The notes under the pieces: generated by a model
Databases searched by the model: none
Told to the model about the DNA's origin: nothing
The model's input: only the letters and a program-made list of their open reading frames with translations
Position numbers and translations under genes: made by a program
Shown here: in pieces, positions 24,476 through 36,440 of the stretch
Position numbering within the stretch: position 1 is the stretch's first letter
Layout: each line of letters starts with the position of its first letter
Assembly (NCBI RefSeq): GCF_026151205.1
Contig: NC_087078.1
Coordinates: 11,889,118 to 11,949,117 of the forward strand
Reading direction: 5' to 3'
Length of the DNA stretch: 60,000 bases
Source of the DNA: Bolinopsis microptera
Taxonomy: Eukaryota > Ctenophora > Tentaculata > Lobata > Bolinopsidae

Positions 24476-27390
24476 CTCCAGTAGCAGGCAGGGGTTGAGT
24501 GTGCACTTCGCTGCATAGAGTTTTTTGCTACTGAATCGGGTTAAATAGGTCATTGGTAACTCAAATCACCGAGGGGCACATTTTGTATCGCTAGTCCCAG
24601 TCCTACAGGGCGAAATTTCTAAATTGCCCTCAGTCGCAAATTTGGGATTTTTGTATCTCGGCTTCTAAACGACTTAGAGACTTGAATATTGGCTTAAAAT
24701 AACCGCAATAGCCTTATTTATATACAAGTTATGAAGCAATATAAGGTCTCAAGTGCCTAGTTTTAAAGATATTCACGAAAAACTGTTTTTTGGCTTATTG
24801 CAGCCTGAATTACCGGATTATTTTTGTATCTCGAGCTACAAAGGTCGTAGAAACTTCTCTCATATTGAAAAATATTCGCAATGAGCACATTTATATAAGA
24901 CTTATGAATCATTATATGCTCTAAAATGCTTATTTGTGGAGATATTAGCAAAAATCGGTAATTTTGGCTACACCAATACAAATTTGGTAATTCGTTTTGT
25001 TTTTTTGTTGCAAATTTTCACGTTGCAATTTTCAAGATGCGGTTTGTGGCTATCGATAGGGCTTTATATGCTATTGTATGGTTTTGATACAATCCTTCAG
25101 CACCTGACATAGGCAATAGGGGACACAAACCCTGAAATGTCAGGAACTGGGTGCAGTGGCCGAGATTAATATTTGATAATTACTTGAACTCTTGACTCAC
25201 ATACATATTTTCAACGATTAGTTGGACATCTTAAACCAGTATTGAACGTTGAGTGAAACTTCTGATCCATTTGTAGCTCAAGTGATGTGCCCCAGAACCT
25301 CACGCCTGAGTGACAGTGGGCCTTATCGATCATGAGCCGCAAATCACAATGACTTTGGGCCTCAGAGACAAGGGCATTCGTACTCTTGGCTTAAATTGGC
25401 TCCTTGTTAGTAGCATCAATCAGGTTTATAACTTCTACAGAAGTTAGATATAGATATATCTATATCTATATCAGATGATATAGATATCATCTTCCTGTCC
25501 AGTGTTCACCTGTCTCTTTGAGATTCATCATTACTTCAAGTTCAGTCATTTCGCTTCTGTTTAACTGTAGGCGTAATAAGGGACTTCAGTCCAGCAATAT
25601 CTCTAGATTTAGCAATATCTGGTTTCGCTACTTTTAAGGTAATTGTGTTCAGCAAGCAAGTTTGTAAGTTTTCAGTCCTACTGCCCCAAAATATTGGCCC
25701 CCAGATCACTGGTAATGCAGGAGTACTGGTAATGCACATTGCACATGGTAATGCTGATTTTTTGCTTAACATAGCTCTTTTTTAAGTTCATTTTTCAGCA
25801 GTCTTCCTTATCATACTGGCATAAAAACAAATTCACCTCCTTTATCTCTAAATAAAATCTTGAACCTGGGCTCTACAGGTTATCGAATGTCCACCAACCT
25901 CGTGCCCCAATTATTGTCAGCCCCAGGACCTCTGGCACCTGCAACTTTTGGTCCCAGAACTTCGGGCCCAACGATACCTGTCCCTCAGTGACTCTGTGCC
26001 CCACATAATTCTAATTTATGAATCAATGTAAGTTGTTAATGCTGAGATGGACATTCGATAACCTGTAGAGCCCAGGTTCAAGATTAAATTTAGAGATAAA
26101 GGCCAGTATGATAGGAAAGACTGCTGAAAAAAGAACTTAAAAAGAGCTATGTTAAGCAAAAAAATCAGCATTACCATGTGCATTACCAGTACTCCAGCAT
26201 AACCAGTGCTCTGGGGCCAACATTTTGGGGCAGTATGACTGAAAACTTACAAACTTGCTTGCTGAACACAATTACCTTAAAAGTAGCGAAACCAAATATT
26301 GCTAAATCTAGAGATATTGCTGAACTGAAGTCCCTCATTACACCTACAGTTGAACAGAAGCGAAATGACTGAACTTGAAGTAATAATGAATCTCAAAGAG
26401 ACAGGTGGACACTGAACAGGCAGATAATATAGAAGTTATAAACCTGATTGATGATACTAACGAAGAGCCAATTAAAGCCAAGAGTACGAATGCCCTTGTC
26501 TCTGAGGCCCAAAGTCATTGTGATTTGCGGCTCATGATCGATAAGGCCCACTGTCACTCAGGCGTGAGGTTCTGGGGCACATCACTTGAGCTACAAATGG
26601 ATCAGAAGTTTCACTCAACGTTCAATACTGGTTTAAGATGTCCAACTAATCGTTGAAAATATGTATGTGAGTCAAGAGTTCAAGTAATTATCAAATATTA
26701 ATCTCGGCCACTGCACCCAGTTCCTGACATTTCAGGGTTTGTGTCCCCTATTGCCTATGTCAGGTGCTGAAGGATTGTATCAAAACCATACAATAGCATA
26801 TAAAGCCCTATCGATAGCCACAAACCGCATCTTGAAAATTGCAACGTAAAAATTTGCAACAAAAAAACAAAACGAATTACCAAATTTGTATTGGTGTAGC
26901 CAAAATTACCGATTTTTGCTAATATCTCTACAAATAAGCATTTTAGAGCATATAATGATTCATAAGTCTTATGTAAATGTGCTCATTGCGAATATTTTTC
27001 AATATGAGAGAAGTTTCTACGACCTTTGTAGCTCGAGATACAAAAATAATCCGGTAATTCAGGCTGCGATAAGCCAAAAAACAGTTTTTCGTGAATATCT
27101 TTAAAACTAGGCACTTGAGACCTTATATTGCTTCATAACTCGTATATAAATAAGGCTATTGCGGTTATTTTAAGCTAATATTCAAGTCTCTAAGTCGTTT
27201 AGAAGCCGAGATACAAAAATCCCAAATTTGCGACTGAGGGCAATTTAGAAATTTCGCCCTGTAGGACTGGGACTAGCGATACAAAATGTGCCCCTCGGTG
27301 ATTTGAGTTACCAATGACCTATTTAACCCGATTCAGTAGCAAAAAACTCTATGCAGCGAAGTGCACACTCAACCCTGCCTGCTACTGGAG
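24476..27390. mobile_element. 2.9-kb giant inverted repeat flanked by TA
   Basis: The left arm (24476-25893) is the reverse complement of the right arm (26048-27390), around a loop of about 154 bp. Identity is very high: the frame at 26886-27104 (plus) encodes nearly the same peptide as 24763-24981 (minus). The outer ends read CTCCAGTAGCAGGCAGG and each is bordered by TA, as expected of a Tc1/mariner-type target duplication. The arms differ by small indels, the largest being about 20 bp present only at about 25828-25848. Short frames in the arms (for example 26405-26656) have no recognisable transposase domain. GCCCCA-GAACCTC-like motifs recur in arms and loop. Confidence 0.9.
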
Positions 27391-27399
27391 TACATAAAA

Positions 27400-29560
27400 A
27401 GTGGGATTATTTGTCCGATAGTACGGTCAAGTTCAGCGGTGTGCGGCTGCCGTACCAGCAATAATGAAGAAGGACCCCAGTGAAAAACAACAGGTGACAG
27501 CATAGTTACAAATTAGCATGTAATTTGACGAAGTAGGAATCACTAGCTTTGTAGCCATGGTAACAGGGAGGTCCTGGGCAGTGGTGTAACAAAGGGCCTC
27601 GCTATTTATACCAGTTTCTATGCCAATTTTCTGGATAATTGTGATCCTTTTCACGACTTGCTCTAATTTATAACTACTGATTTTAAGATTTTATGATGAT
27701 AAATAACCCATAAAAATGAAGAACAACGAGAAATTAACAGGCAGAACACGTGAAACAATATTCCACAAAGTTACAAAAAAGCATCAAAATTTAAAATCAC
27801 TGTATAGATTCAACTCAGATACAATCAACGTCAAAAACAGCGCTGACCAGTGACCATGAACGAATACTCAGTCAGAAAGTCTGGTCTAGTTCAAGTAGAT
27901 CAAGTTGAAAGTTTATTATAATTAAATTCTGAACTCGATGATGACCGGTTATTAAATCATTATTTTGAAAAGATTTTTATAAAAAATAGTAAAAGTTGAA
28001 AATATAATGAGCGATTGTCACAAGGTTAATTTATACATCGACGAACGACCGCAAATGTCAAATTTATGCGAATGTTTGTTCTACTGGTCTAATTAACTGC
28101 TTCTTTGTACACTCTGGAGTACGTGTTTTTAGAGCAAGTACGGATGTTGTTGGAGATGTTATTTGTTGTTGGTACCACACGTACAGATCTAGTATCTACC
28201 GTACGTCACAGATTGCAACTAAATTGAAACAATTATATGTGATAATGGTATGATGTGTAGGAATTTTGATCGCTGACAAATAAGCTAATCGCGATTAGCC
28301 ATCACAAGTTCGGGGAAGAAGAGGCGTCATACCTATTGAGCTATTAGAGATATTAAAATGGTAAATATCTTGGTTTCGAGGAAATGAATCTTTTAATTCA
28401 TAATAACTTTTTTTAAGTTAAACATATAATGATGTTTATCAAATACCCTAATCAAAATCATATTCATTATCGAAGGTAGGCTGAGATACGCTCTGACTGT
28501 TGATGTGATGCGCAAACGTGTGAATACAAACTAAAGCATAAACATCAGTCAGGGCTGAGTTTTAATAGATATCGTATGTTATATAAATAAGTAATAAAGT
28601 AATAAGTAATGTAATTATAGAATCCACACGTGCTGTACTACCTGCATAATATAACTACTACTACTACTTCTATAGTTCTATAGATGTTTCACGATACTTC
28701 ATACTTGTGTCAACTTATAACCGGCGACAACAGTCCGCAATGTCAGCAATGTCACACTATAAAGTATAACGCAACAAAACTAGTTAGCATCAGAACAGAA
28801 AATGCGCCAAATGTCACAATGACTCGATTCATTAACGATAGAAAGTAGAGTAAAACAAGGAAATACCTCCTCGGTATCCGTTTAGATGTGTTTGCCGTGT
28901 TTCACACCTCTCATGTATATGGTATCGTACCTATATCCGAAACGGTATAAACAGATTATGTTTCTAACAATAAAATTCCTCTAGAACTGCAGTATATATA
29001 AAGGCGGGGTTCCGGGTTCGAGATGGGAAATGTAATGAAAAACAACCCAAGTAATCTGTTATGCAATCTGAACGTTCAACGTTATGATTAAGTAGAGCTG
29101 AGTGTTGACGTACAGTTGCAAACACTACAGACTCCTCCTCTCCATCACAGCCCAATTCCAGGTCACATGCTGCGTGGTCTGATTGGCTTGGAGAGGGTCA
29201 CGTGCGCGCGTTACCAGCCCACGTGTGCGCGTTACCAGACCACATGACGACCAATTAGCAATGTGTATTAGTGGATTTAGCACATGTGATAGCTAGCATT
29301 TGCAGCCCCTGTCCCGCGCGAGACTATCAACTACTGTCTCCTGCAGACCTAATAGAGTAATAGGCTGACCAGGCCGTGTGAAGGAAGTGGGGGGCTACCT
29401 GACCTGCAGCCATTACCCTTTACATAGCCCGTGTAACTTTTTAGGTGTTAGAGCCACAGGGCCAGGCTACAGATTGGTCCGGGCTGATTTTGAAAAGTAC
29501 CCGGGTCCATGACACATCACATAACACATTCATATCAGGTAAGGGCGATCGAAGAATGAC
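27400..29560. other. Gene-free stretch
   Basis: No gene is recognised. At about 29170-29250 there is a small duplication rich in CACGTG/CACATG E-boxes and alternating GCGCGC, near ATTGG/CCAAT pentamers. That could be regulatory, but nothing supports an adjacent promoter. Confidence 0.4.
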
Positions 29561-29594
29561 ATGAGCTATCACTTATATGTAGTCATGAATATAG

Positions 29595-29705
29595 TGTACT
29601 TTAACGGGTGATACTCGTAAAATATTTGTTCCAAATATTTGTTCTAAGACCCTCGGCGAGTTCAACTCGGAGCGCGTCTTGGTAGGTTATAAACCTACAA
29701 AGTGT
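29595..29705. repeat. Dispersed repeat copy
   Basis: Shares GGGTGATACTCGTAAAATATTTGTTCC, AACTCGG-GCGCGTC and TGGTAGGTT-TAAAC with 36515-36610. No coding content. Confidence 0.7.
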
Positions 29706-30334
29706 ACTTCAACCCACTACTCCACTACTATTACTAACTCACTCACCTCATGTCTCCCGACCACTACTTCAAGGAGTAAAATTATCATGTTAGGCTAACA
29801 ATCTGGCCTGTATAGTTTACCATTCACGTAAAGCTGTCCAATTTGCACGGATCTCCAAGGACGGTCTTCAAATTGTTTTTTTCGCTGCTTGCTATTACAA
29901 TGTCACTATCGTCGAGCTATTTTTAAAGAAAAGGAAACCAGAGTCCAGACGTTTCTCCAGGAGCAAGTTTTTTTTAGCAAGTCAAAGTTGGGTTGGGATC
30001 GCTTATGTTTTAAGTGGGCACGAATTATTAGTTGGTTCGTATCGCCATTGAGTGAGCTGTACTCCGGGCTCAGCCCTGGCCCAAAAGTGGCCTTGCCCTT
30101 ACTAATCCTGGACCAGGCAAAAGTCCTGCTCACATTGGGACTGTCGCTAAGTTTCTCGATGTAATTCGACTTATATGACCCTAAATAACATATCTGATCT
30201 CTACCAGATCAAGTCACTGTTCTCAGATAACTGAATCTCAATATAGGTTCAATCATGGTCTTAGTAAAGAACACACCCTCAGTAACACATAAACAGACCT
30301 ATTTTTGATAAGAGCGGCGGTTATACGTTTAGAA

Positions 30335-30500
30335 TTTCCAAAGTCCTTGAGAAAATGCAAAAGAAAACCGCACAATTCTCGCACAAATTTCGAAAAAATC
30401 GCCGCACATTTGCCGCATAATTGGTAAATATTTACCGCACCTTACCGCACATTTTACCTTTATAGTCGGTACCGCATAATTTCGATTTTTTGACCGCACC
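30335..30500. repeat. Decayed CCGCAC-type short repeat
   Basis: Irregular units of ACCGCAC/GCCGCAT separated by A/T stretches, about ten occurrences. Probably a degenerate minisatellite or part of a dispersed repeat; no function is suggested. Confidence 0.5.
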
Positions 30501-30783
30501 TAATATGTGCCTCTGTCTCTGATGATTCTGGGCAGGTTTACTGACTTTATTAATGAGGCGTTAGTTGATGTTAAAGAATGGTCGCGACTGTTATCTTGCA
30601 ATGATACGTCTTTGTAACTTTTTTTCCCCCCGATGTGGTTCGAAATCGTGGAGTGGTAGTAGGGGTGAAGAATTAGATTTAACAATTAACTTGGTGCAGG
30701 GTTCTCTAATGAAGGTAGACTACCTTGCAGGTTGGCTCTACTTTCTCATTTTGCTCAAGTCATTTTTTTGAAACTTATTCCTC

Positions 30784-31938
30784 ATGAACGAAATTGGAGA
30801 TTGTCTGTTGGATCAAGTCCTGCCCGATGGTGGTTTGGTTGATGCTTTAACTGGAGAGGTGAATGAAATATATACCAGTTGTTTTGATGTTTGATATTTT
30901 TGCAGGATTCTGGCCCGGCCCTTAATGGATCAACTCCAGCTGTAGACCCTGCCGCTAGTTGGCATAACCTCTGTGTAAGTGTCCCTGTTCGGTTATGCGT
31001 TATGACTAGGAGAATGCACTATTGTAAATCCAGAGTTTTGAACTGTCGCCCCTTTGCAATTATTCTTTCAGGCCTTGGAAACTGCTACGGTGACCGAACA
31101 AGATTTTCAGTCTTTAGTCGACCCTCTACTGGCCGTCGACTCTATTTACCCTACCGTTTTGACCGTGAGTGCCAACCTAGTATTCCGAGAGTTTCATGTA
31201 GTATAGTGGATCTATAGTGCTGTTTTTAATCCTTTTAAGATGAACTCTTCTTTATAGGATTTGGCCGTTGGTTCCCCTACCCCTGCGTCTCTCTCTGGGA
31301 CTCTACAGAGAGGGTTAGAATCAGACCTACCTCAGCGCATCCCCCGGTTGTCCCCTGCTCAACGTAGCTACTGGGCTCGAGTGGACGCGTTGTTTTACAT
31401 CCGCCTGTTAACAGCCGGGTACTAATCTATGAGCTGACAGTCCCAGAGGCTCGCGAGTTGTTATGACCGTTGGGCCATTCTAGGACCGGCCCCAATCAGC
31501 AGTGCATATCTCGCCGTTTTTACTGGCGGTGGAAGAATTTCAAACGTACGTATAGTTAAACTGTTCGTTCAACTTGGATTCGTTCATCCTTATTTACTAC
31601 CAGTACCACACATTGGAGCTCATGTAAAACCGAGGAGTTTAACTCCTCTGATTTTGCACATTTCGGCTCCTAATGTAAGAACTACCTACTGTGCTACTTA
31701 AAGAGGCCTTATTTCGTGGTGATATATAAGTTCTTTTCAGGGCGAGGTTTTGGGCCATCCAGTCGCCGGCCACGCCCCTGAGAAGTGGGCTGCTGGACTA
31801 TTTATGGTGAGTACTTTGAAGACTTATTTTACTTTACCAAAATTTTGAGCATGCTCGCGACCATAGTGACCTAGACCCCTAGATTCTTTTGTGAAAGGCC
31901 TAACGTTTTCCTTACAGGATCGACAGGAGGGAGATTGA
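30784..31938 (+). CDS. Putative small multi-exon gene, unrecognised protein
   Basis: Proposed exons: 30784-30858, 30906-30974, 31072-31164, 31258-31380, 31441-31545, 31741-31806, 31918-31938. They start at an ATG (MNEIGDCLLDQVL) and stop at TGA. Lengths are 75, 69, 93, 123, 105, 66 and 21 nt, all multiples of three, so every intron is phase 0. Junctions are strong (gtgaat, gtaagt, gtgagt, gtacgt, gtgagt donors; pyrimidine-rich acceptors ending CAG or TAG). Only the 31381 donor (gtggac) is weak; that 60-nt intron removes two in-frame stops (31423, 31435) and has a TACTAAT branch-like site before CTGACAG. The 183-residue product has no signal peptide, membrane segment or motif I recognise. Reading through exon 4 without this intron would make a pseudogene or a shorter protein. 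It could instead belong to a mobile element. Confidence 0.45.
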
Positions 31939-32229
31939 GAGAATTGTACCGAAACCAACCCTGGCTGTAGCGACATAAAGATGACTTTAACTGTGGAAAT
32001 TGCCGAATTTTGTTTTAGAAACTGTGAAATAACGAAAAATACGGAAATAATTTTGTGTTATGATTTTCGTTCGATTAAAACAGCTGTTTATTAAAAGGTG
32101 TAAAACTTATATTAACATTTCCATGCACGTATTAGTCCAGACACTGGTCGTTAAATTCTACTGTTTTATTCATTCTCTAGGTATAGTATTAGTCTTTCCC
32201 GACCTTAAAGTTTAAACTGCCTATCCCTA

Positions 32230-32620
32230 GTTTCTAGCGAGCGTACTAAATCACTCTACAGTCGATCTTCGAGATTTTTCTAAAAGGGCCCCCGACCGTT
32301 GAAACCAACTTCAATCGATGTATTTTCGGACGCTGATTCCGAATCACCCTCCATGACATAGGGTAAAAATGCTCCCCTAGCGAGATATTGGCGAAAAACT
32401 GTCTCGATCACGTGATATGACCATATACGGAAGTTAGTCTAATTTCTCGTTAGGGTTAGGGTTTCAGCATATGCATTTGTTAGAGATTGGGTTAGGGTTA
32501 GGGTTGGGATCAGATTAGAAGGCTATGATTTTGAATAGTCATTTAGGGCCACAAAGAGAAAGTGTTTAAAAAGTCACGTGACAGTCGAGTGTAGAGTGAT
32601 TAATCATCATCCAGTTTCTA
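32230..32620 (+). repeat. Uninterrupted copy of the dispersed repeat
   Basis: Intact counterpart of the split copy at 21175-21419 plus 23404-23545. Central part 32455-32510 holds three short runs of TTAGGG-like units (GGGTTAGGGTTAGGG). It lies just downstream of the putative gene ending at 31938. Confidence 0.8.
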
Positions 32621-33610
32621 GTGGTGGGTATAGTTATACTACAGTCGTTCACTCCCGTTGAAATTAGCAACTAATCTTGTCTCGGGGATCACAACCATCT
32701 CTATTAGGGTACAGATTCAAGCATACAGCTCTCCTCTATCAGTCTCTATTCGAGTACGGATTCAAGTTTACTGCTCTATCACTCTCTTCGTGGTAGTTTT
32801 CTCGTTGGGGTGCCCACCAGTTGCAATTACACGTGAGGCCAGCCGGAGGATAGATTGCAGCGTTAGCTAAGTCTAACTGAGCCGTTAGTTGGGCTAGCTG
32901 GGTTCTCAGCAGGTTGCGTTCCTCTCTGAGTTATTCTCCTCCATGATTTTTCCCCAAACTGAGCTACGGTCTGCACAATGTCAAGTGCCTGTTCCATTTT
33001 TCTCAAATTATTTGTTATATAGTAGTGTTGAAAGTATTAAATCTGGTTCGAGGGACCATTTTGTAACGTTAGAAATCTAAGTCTATTTACTCGAATGTTA
33101 GACAGTTCAGATAGATGACTTAATTAAGAGTGAGTGGCCTTGAAAGTCCCCTTGGACCTTCAGAGGTTAATCCCCAGTTCAGTATGTAGTACGCCAAGGA
33201 CTGTAAAAGATCAGAGACTGCTAGTGAAGGCGGTCTCTAGGTATAATTCAAGGTTGGACAAGCGAGACTCGTAGTTATGTTTAATGAATTAATATAAGGA
33301 AGAAGTACAACACAATTACATGATCAAAGCCTCTCCTTCTGGAGAGTTACCACAAATTTGTTCCTAGAGGCTGTCCAGTTAAGACTATGTCTCTCCCCGA
33401 AGGAAGAGCCAAACAATCTTAGAACAGGTAGAGTAGTAGAACTATTAGTCAATACAAACTCAAACCCGACTGGACACTTCTGAACTCAAAATCGCTTACT
33501 TAAATATGAAATCTTTAACTCCCTTGACCCTCTTGACTCCCTTGACCCTCTTGACCCTCTTGACTCCCTCAGTAATCTTTGGAGTATAAGCTCCTGGTGT
33601 CAGGTTACAT
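32620..33610 (-). mobile_element. LTR retrotransposon fragment (LTR, PBS-like site, start of internal region)
   Basis: The LTR candidate spans 33062-33609. On the minus strand it begins TGTAAC and ends GTTACA, a perfect 6-bp terminal inversion. On the minus strand the sequence just past the LTR (33061 downwards) reads ATGGTCCCTCGAACCAGAT, starting with the TGG expected of a tRNA primer-binding site. The dispersed AACAAATAATTTGA repeat follows. Then comes a short frame from an ATG at about 32996 whose Gln/Leu-rich, coiled-coil-like continuation (about 32930-32780) is displaced by a frameshift. No pol genes or second LTR are visible. The LTR contains a tandem CTTGACCCT-type minisatellite at about 33525-33570. 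The gag identity is an inference. Confidence 0.45.
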
Positions 33611-33793
33611 TGTGCGTTTAATCATTTGGTTGTCATGCCAACTTTAGCAAAAGGGCATCCTCGCGTTTGAGAGATTATAGTAAGAACTGCTTTTTACAAT
33701 GAACGTTAGGGCCCCCAGCGTTCAATTAATATCCGTCCAAATAAGGTCGGATAAGGTAATTATCAGTGTGCAGTTATTGTTAATTATATTTTA

Positions 33794-35985
33794 TTGTAGC
33801 GCGATGCGTTACTGTGCCGCGCCGCGCACTCAATGAGGCTTCTCACAGCAATCGGCGAGATGCGCTACTGTGCCGCGCCGAGCTGAGATGAATTGACCTC
33901 AGACATGGACATCGTCAATTAATATATTTCATTACAAGCACAAGAAATGTACGTCACGGAACTTATAATTCACAGACTGTAATTCAAGAGCTGGTGACGA
34001 CGAGAAAGACCATAATAAATATAAACCAGGGATTCCTTCAGGAGCATGTAGGATTATATCCAAAGTTTTTTCGCCACTGGGGTGTCTGGGTGTCAAAGAT
34101 CTTCAAGGTGGGTGCTACTTGTGATGAACTCAATACTAGAAGGATGGGATTGTAATACTCGGTCTGGCCGTCTGGAAGCAGGAAGCTCAAGAATTCCAGT
34201 TCAGAAACCGAGTAAGGAGCTAAGTGCGGCTACTGATGAGGAGCCTCCTTTGAGTTTATTCGGGTTAGAAACGACATTTTGGACTTTGGTCCCTACCCTC
34301 GTGCACAAGATTATTCTCAATTTTCTTCTTGCGTTCCACAACTGTATTTCATCAATTACCATATTATGAACCGACCGGATAACCGGCTGAAGGGGAGGCA
34401 AAGGGGAGGCCTGCCTTCCGAGATCGCATTAATAAACGGAAAAACATCACTGAAATCTTATAACCTATACGGATACCCTGGGCGAGACTGAATTAAAATA
34501 GTTTCTCCAATATAAAACTGATTTATAGATTGGAACAGCCCTTATAAGCGCTTGGTACATAAACTTTAATCCTATTTTAATTCTATATAAATTTAATTAT
34601 CTGCACCCAGGAATTTATAAAAACTGCGAAATCTTGCAGCTTCGAGAAATTGAATTAGTAATTACCACAATGATATCAGAGTTCAGACTACGCAATATAT
34701 AAGTCAACGAAAATAAATCCCATGGAAAAAGCGCTTGATGAATCGCTAATGAGAGCGGAAACTGGAAAAAGGACGGTCAAGCAAAACCCTTGCAAATCTG
34801 ATCGAAGATATTCTCTCTATAAGGTTGGCTCTTGCTTGTAAAAGATGTATCAACTACCCGCCGAAGCGGTGGATTGGGAGTCTCCCTTGGGATCATTTCG
34901 TCCGTAAAATTGTATACAATTTAAAAGATGCAATAAATTATTGCAATGCGATCCCGGAAAGCAGCTTGAGCTAGTATAGCCTATACTATAGGCCTCCCTC
35001 TAGGCCTCTTCCAAAACGAGCTCGGAAGCGGGATCTCTGAGTGCTGAGAATGACTCGGAGTCAACAATATTTCATTTTCAAAGTTTTTCCGGAAACCACT
35101 TTTCTCCGCATTTCATGCTAACCTTTTCATTATTAGCCGAAAATATTTTTCAGTTTTCCGAAGTCTGCACCTGACCCTCGATCGGAAGGCAGTTTGCATT
35201 TTGCAGTCTGCACAAAACTTGACTCGGATCCAAAACTGGATCGTAATATTAAACACGATAAAGAGCAATACTTCATAATAATTCATCGGCCGGGTGGTGT
35301 ACTCATGTAGTGGTAACTTACCAAGGGACCCCAGGCTATGTTCATAAACATAATAGAATAAAGATTCGGCGGAATGACAGGCTGAGCGCCGCCCAGTAAA
35401 GTGGTAACACGATCGTTCCCAAGCAGAAGACCCGAGTTCAAATGCGGTCGGATGCAAGTCGGTCAGTTACTAAGCTGTGATTTGGTACAGCTTCCGGCTT
35501 CGGCTGGTGATACACACACTCTGGCTCGTAGGACTAACCCCCCTACAGCTAGTATAGTAATAGTATTAATGATTAAACTCAGCCATGAAATAAACTTTAA
35601 TGGGTTGTTGACTATTTTATTATAACTTACTGGGCCGCGCTCAGCCTTTCATTCCGCCTAATCTCTATTCTATTAATGTTTACCAACATTAAAGCCTGGG
35701 GTCCTCAGGTAAATTATAACGGGAGATACCCTGTCATGTACCTGTAAAATATATGTTCGAAATATTGACATCGTTGATTAGTTTAGAGTTGCAGCGAAGC
35801 AATTCGGCGCGCGCGTTAACCATTACTCATTACTATTATATTAGTATTAATTGCGACGATGAAAATTCATCGCAGCTCGGCGAGGCACAGTAGCGCATTT
35901 CGCCGATCTAGCGATGTCGCTGTGAGAAGCCTCATTGAGTGCGCGGCGCGGCACAATAACGCATCGCGCTACAATATTTAGTAGG
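33794..35985. mobile_element. 2.2-kb element with long GC-rich terminal inverted repeats
   Basis: Left end GTAGCGCGATGCGTTACTGT (33798 on) is matched by the reverse complement of the right end (to about 35971). Homology continues about 130 bp inwards through CTCAATGAGGCTTCTCACAGC and CGCCGAGCTG-GATGAATT. Each terminal repeat holds two direct subunits of GATGCG-TACTGTGCCGCGCC. Borders are AT-rich, with no clean target duplication. The inside carries a dispersed repeat copy (35040-35175) and a small inverted-repeat element (35316-35715). The frame at 34279-34491 is open but unrecognised. No transposase is identified. Confidence 0.75.
35316..35715. mobile_element. 400-bp element with inverted terminal repeats and tRNA-like box
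   Basis: Left half 35316-35400 (CTTACC-AGGGACCCCAGGCT ... GGCTGAGCGCCGCCCAGTAA) is the inverse of 35627-35712. A further half copy lies at 37565-37665. The middle (35385-35460) reads GCCCAGTAAAGTGGTAAC and GAGTTCAAATGC, loosely like tRNA A and B boxes, so a SINE contribution is possible. No tRNA cloverleaf could be drawn. Confidence 0.6.
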
Positions 35986-36440
35986 TTATCCCAAAAAACC
36001 TTACTGCATGGTAGGGACCTAGATAGGCCTAACTTCGAAAATAAAAGAGATAGAAACGCGTTTGGTTTTCAACAAAATGTTCGTTTTGTAAAACTAAGGT
36101 TACCTCCCCAGGTAAGGAGGAAAATTAGGGACATTCTAAATTTTGAGTCATCTCAAAATCTCCAGAAAAGTGTCATTTTGGGCCGATCAAAAGTTTGCTA
36201 GATTAAATTTAACTTTGCAGATTTTTCATGTCGCGGTCGTCTGATTGGCTGAATTGTGTCACGTGCTAGCTGCTTGGACATTGGAATGCACCACGCGTGC
36301 AAATCTTGTCATACGTTGTATGACCCGCCGTGCACGAATAGTGCACGGCTCCCCCTGGCCCTTTATCTGGTATCGTTAGTGAAACGACCGCGGGGGTCAC
36401 GACGTGATACAATGCAAATCAAGCTGAATGTCGTGCGCCA

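Noticed and set aside
29889-30164. Open frames on both strands (91 and 75 codons)
   Set aside because: They overlap antisense, match nothing recognised and have no splice sites or start context.
31381-31440. Stop-codon readthrough in exon 4 of the small gene
   Set aside because: A 60-nt phase-0 intron with branch-like and acceptor-like sequence explains the two stops more simply, although its donor is weak.
35365-35460. tRNA gene
   Set aside because: A- and B-box-like stretches are present but no acceptor or anticodon stem can be drawn.
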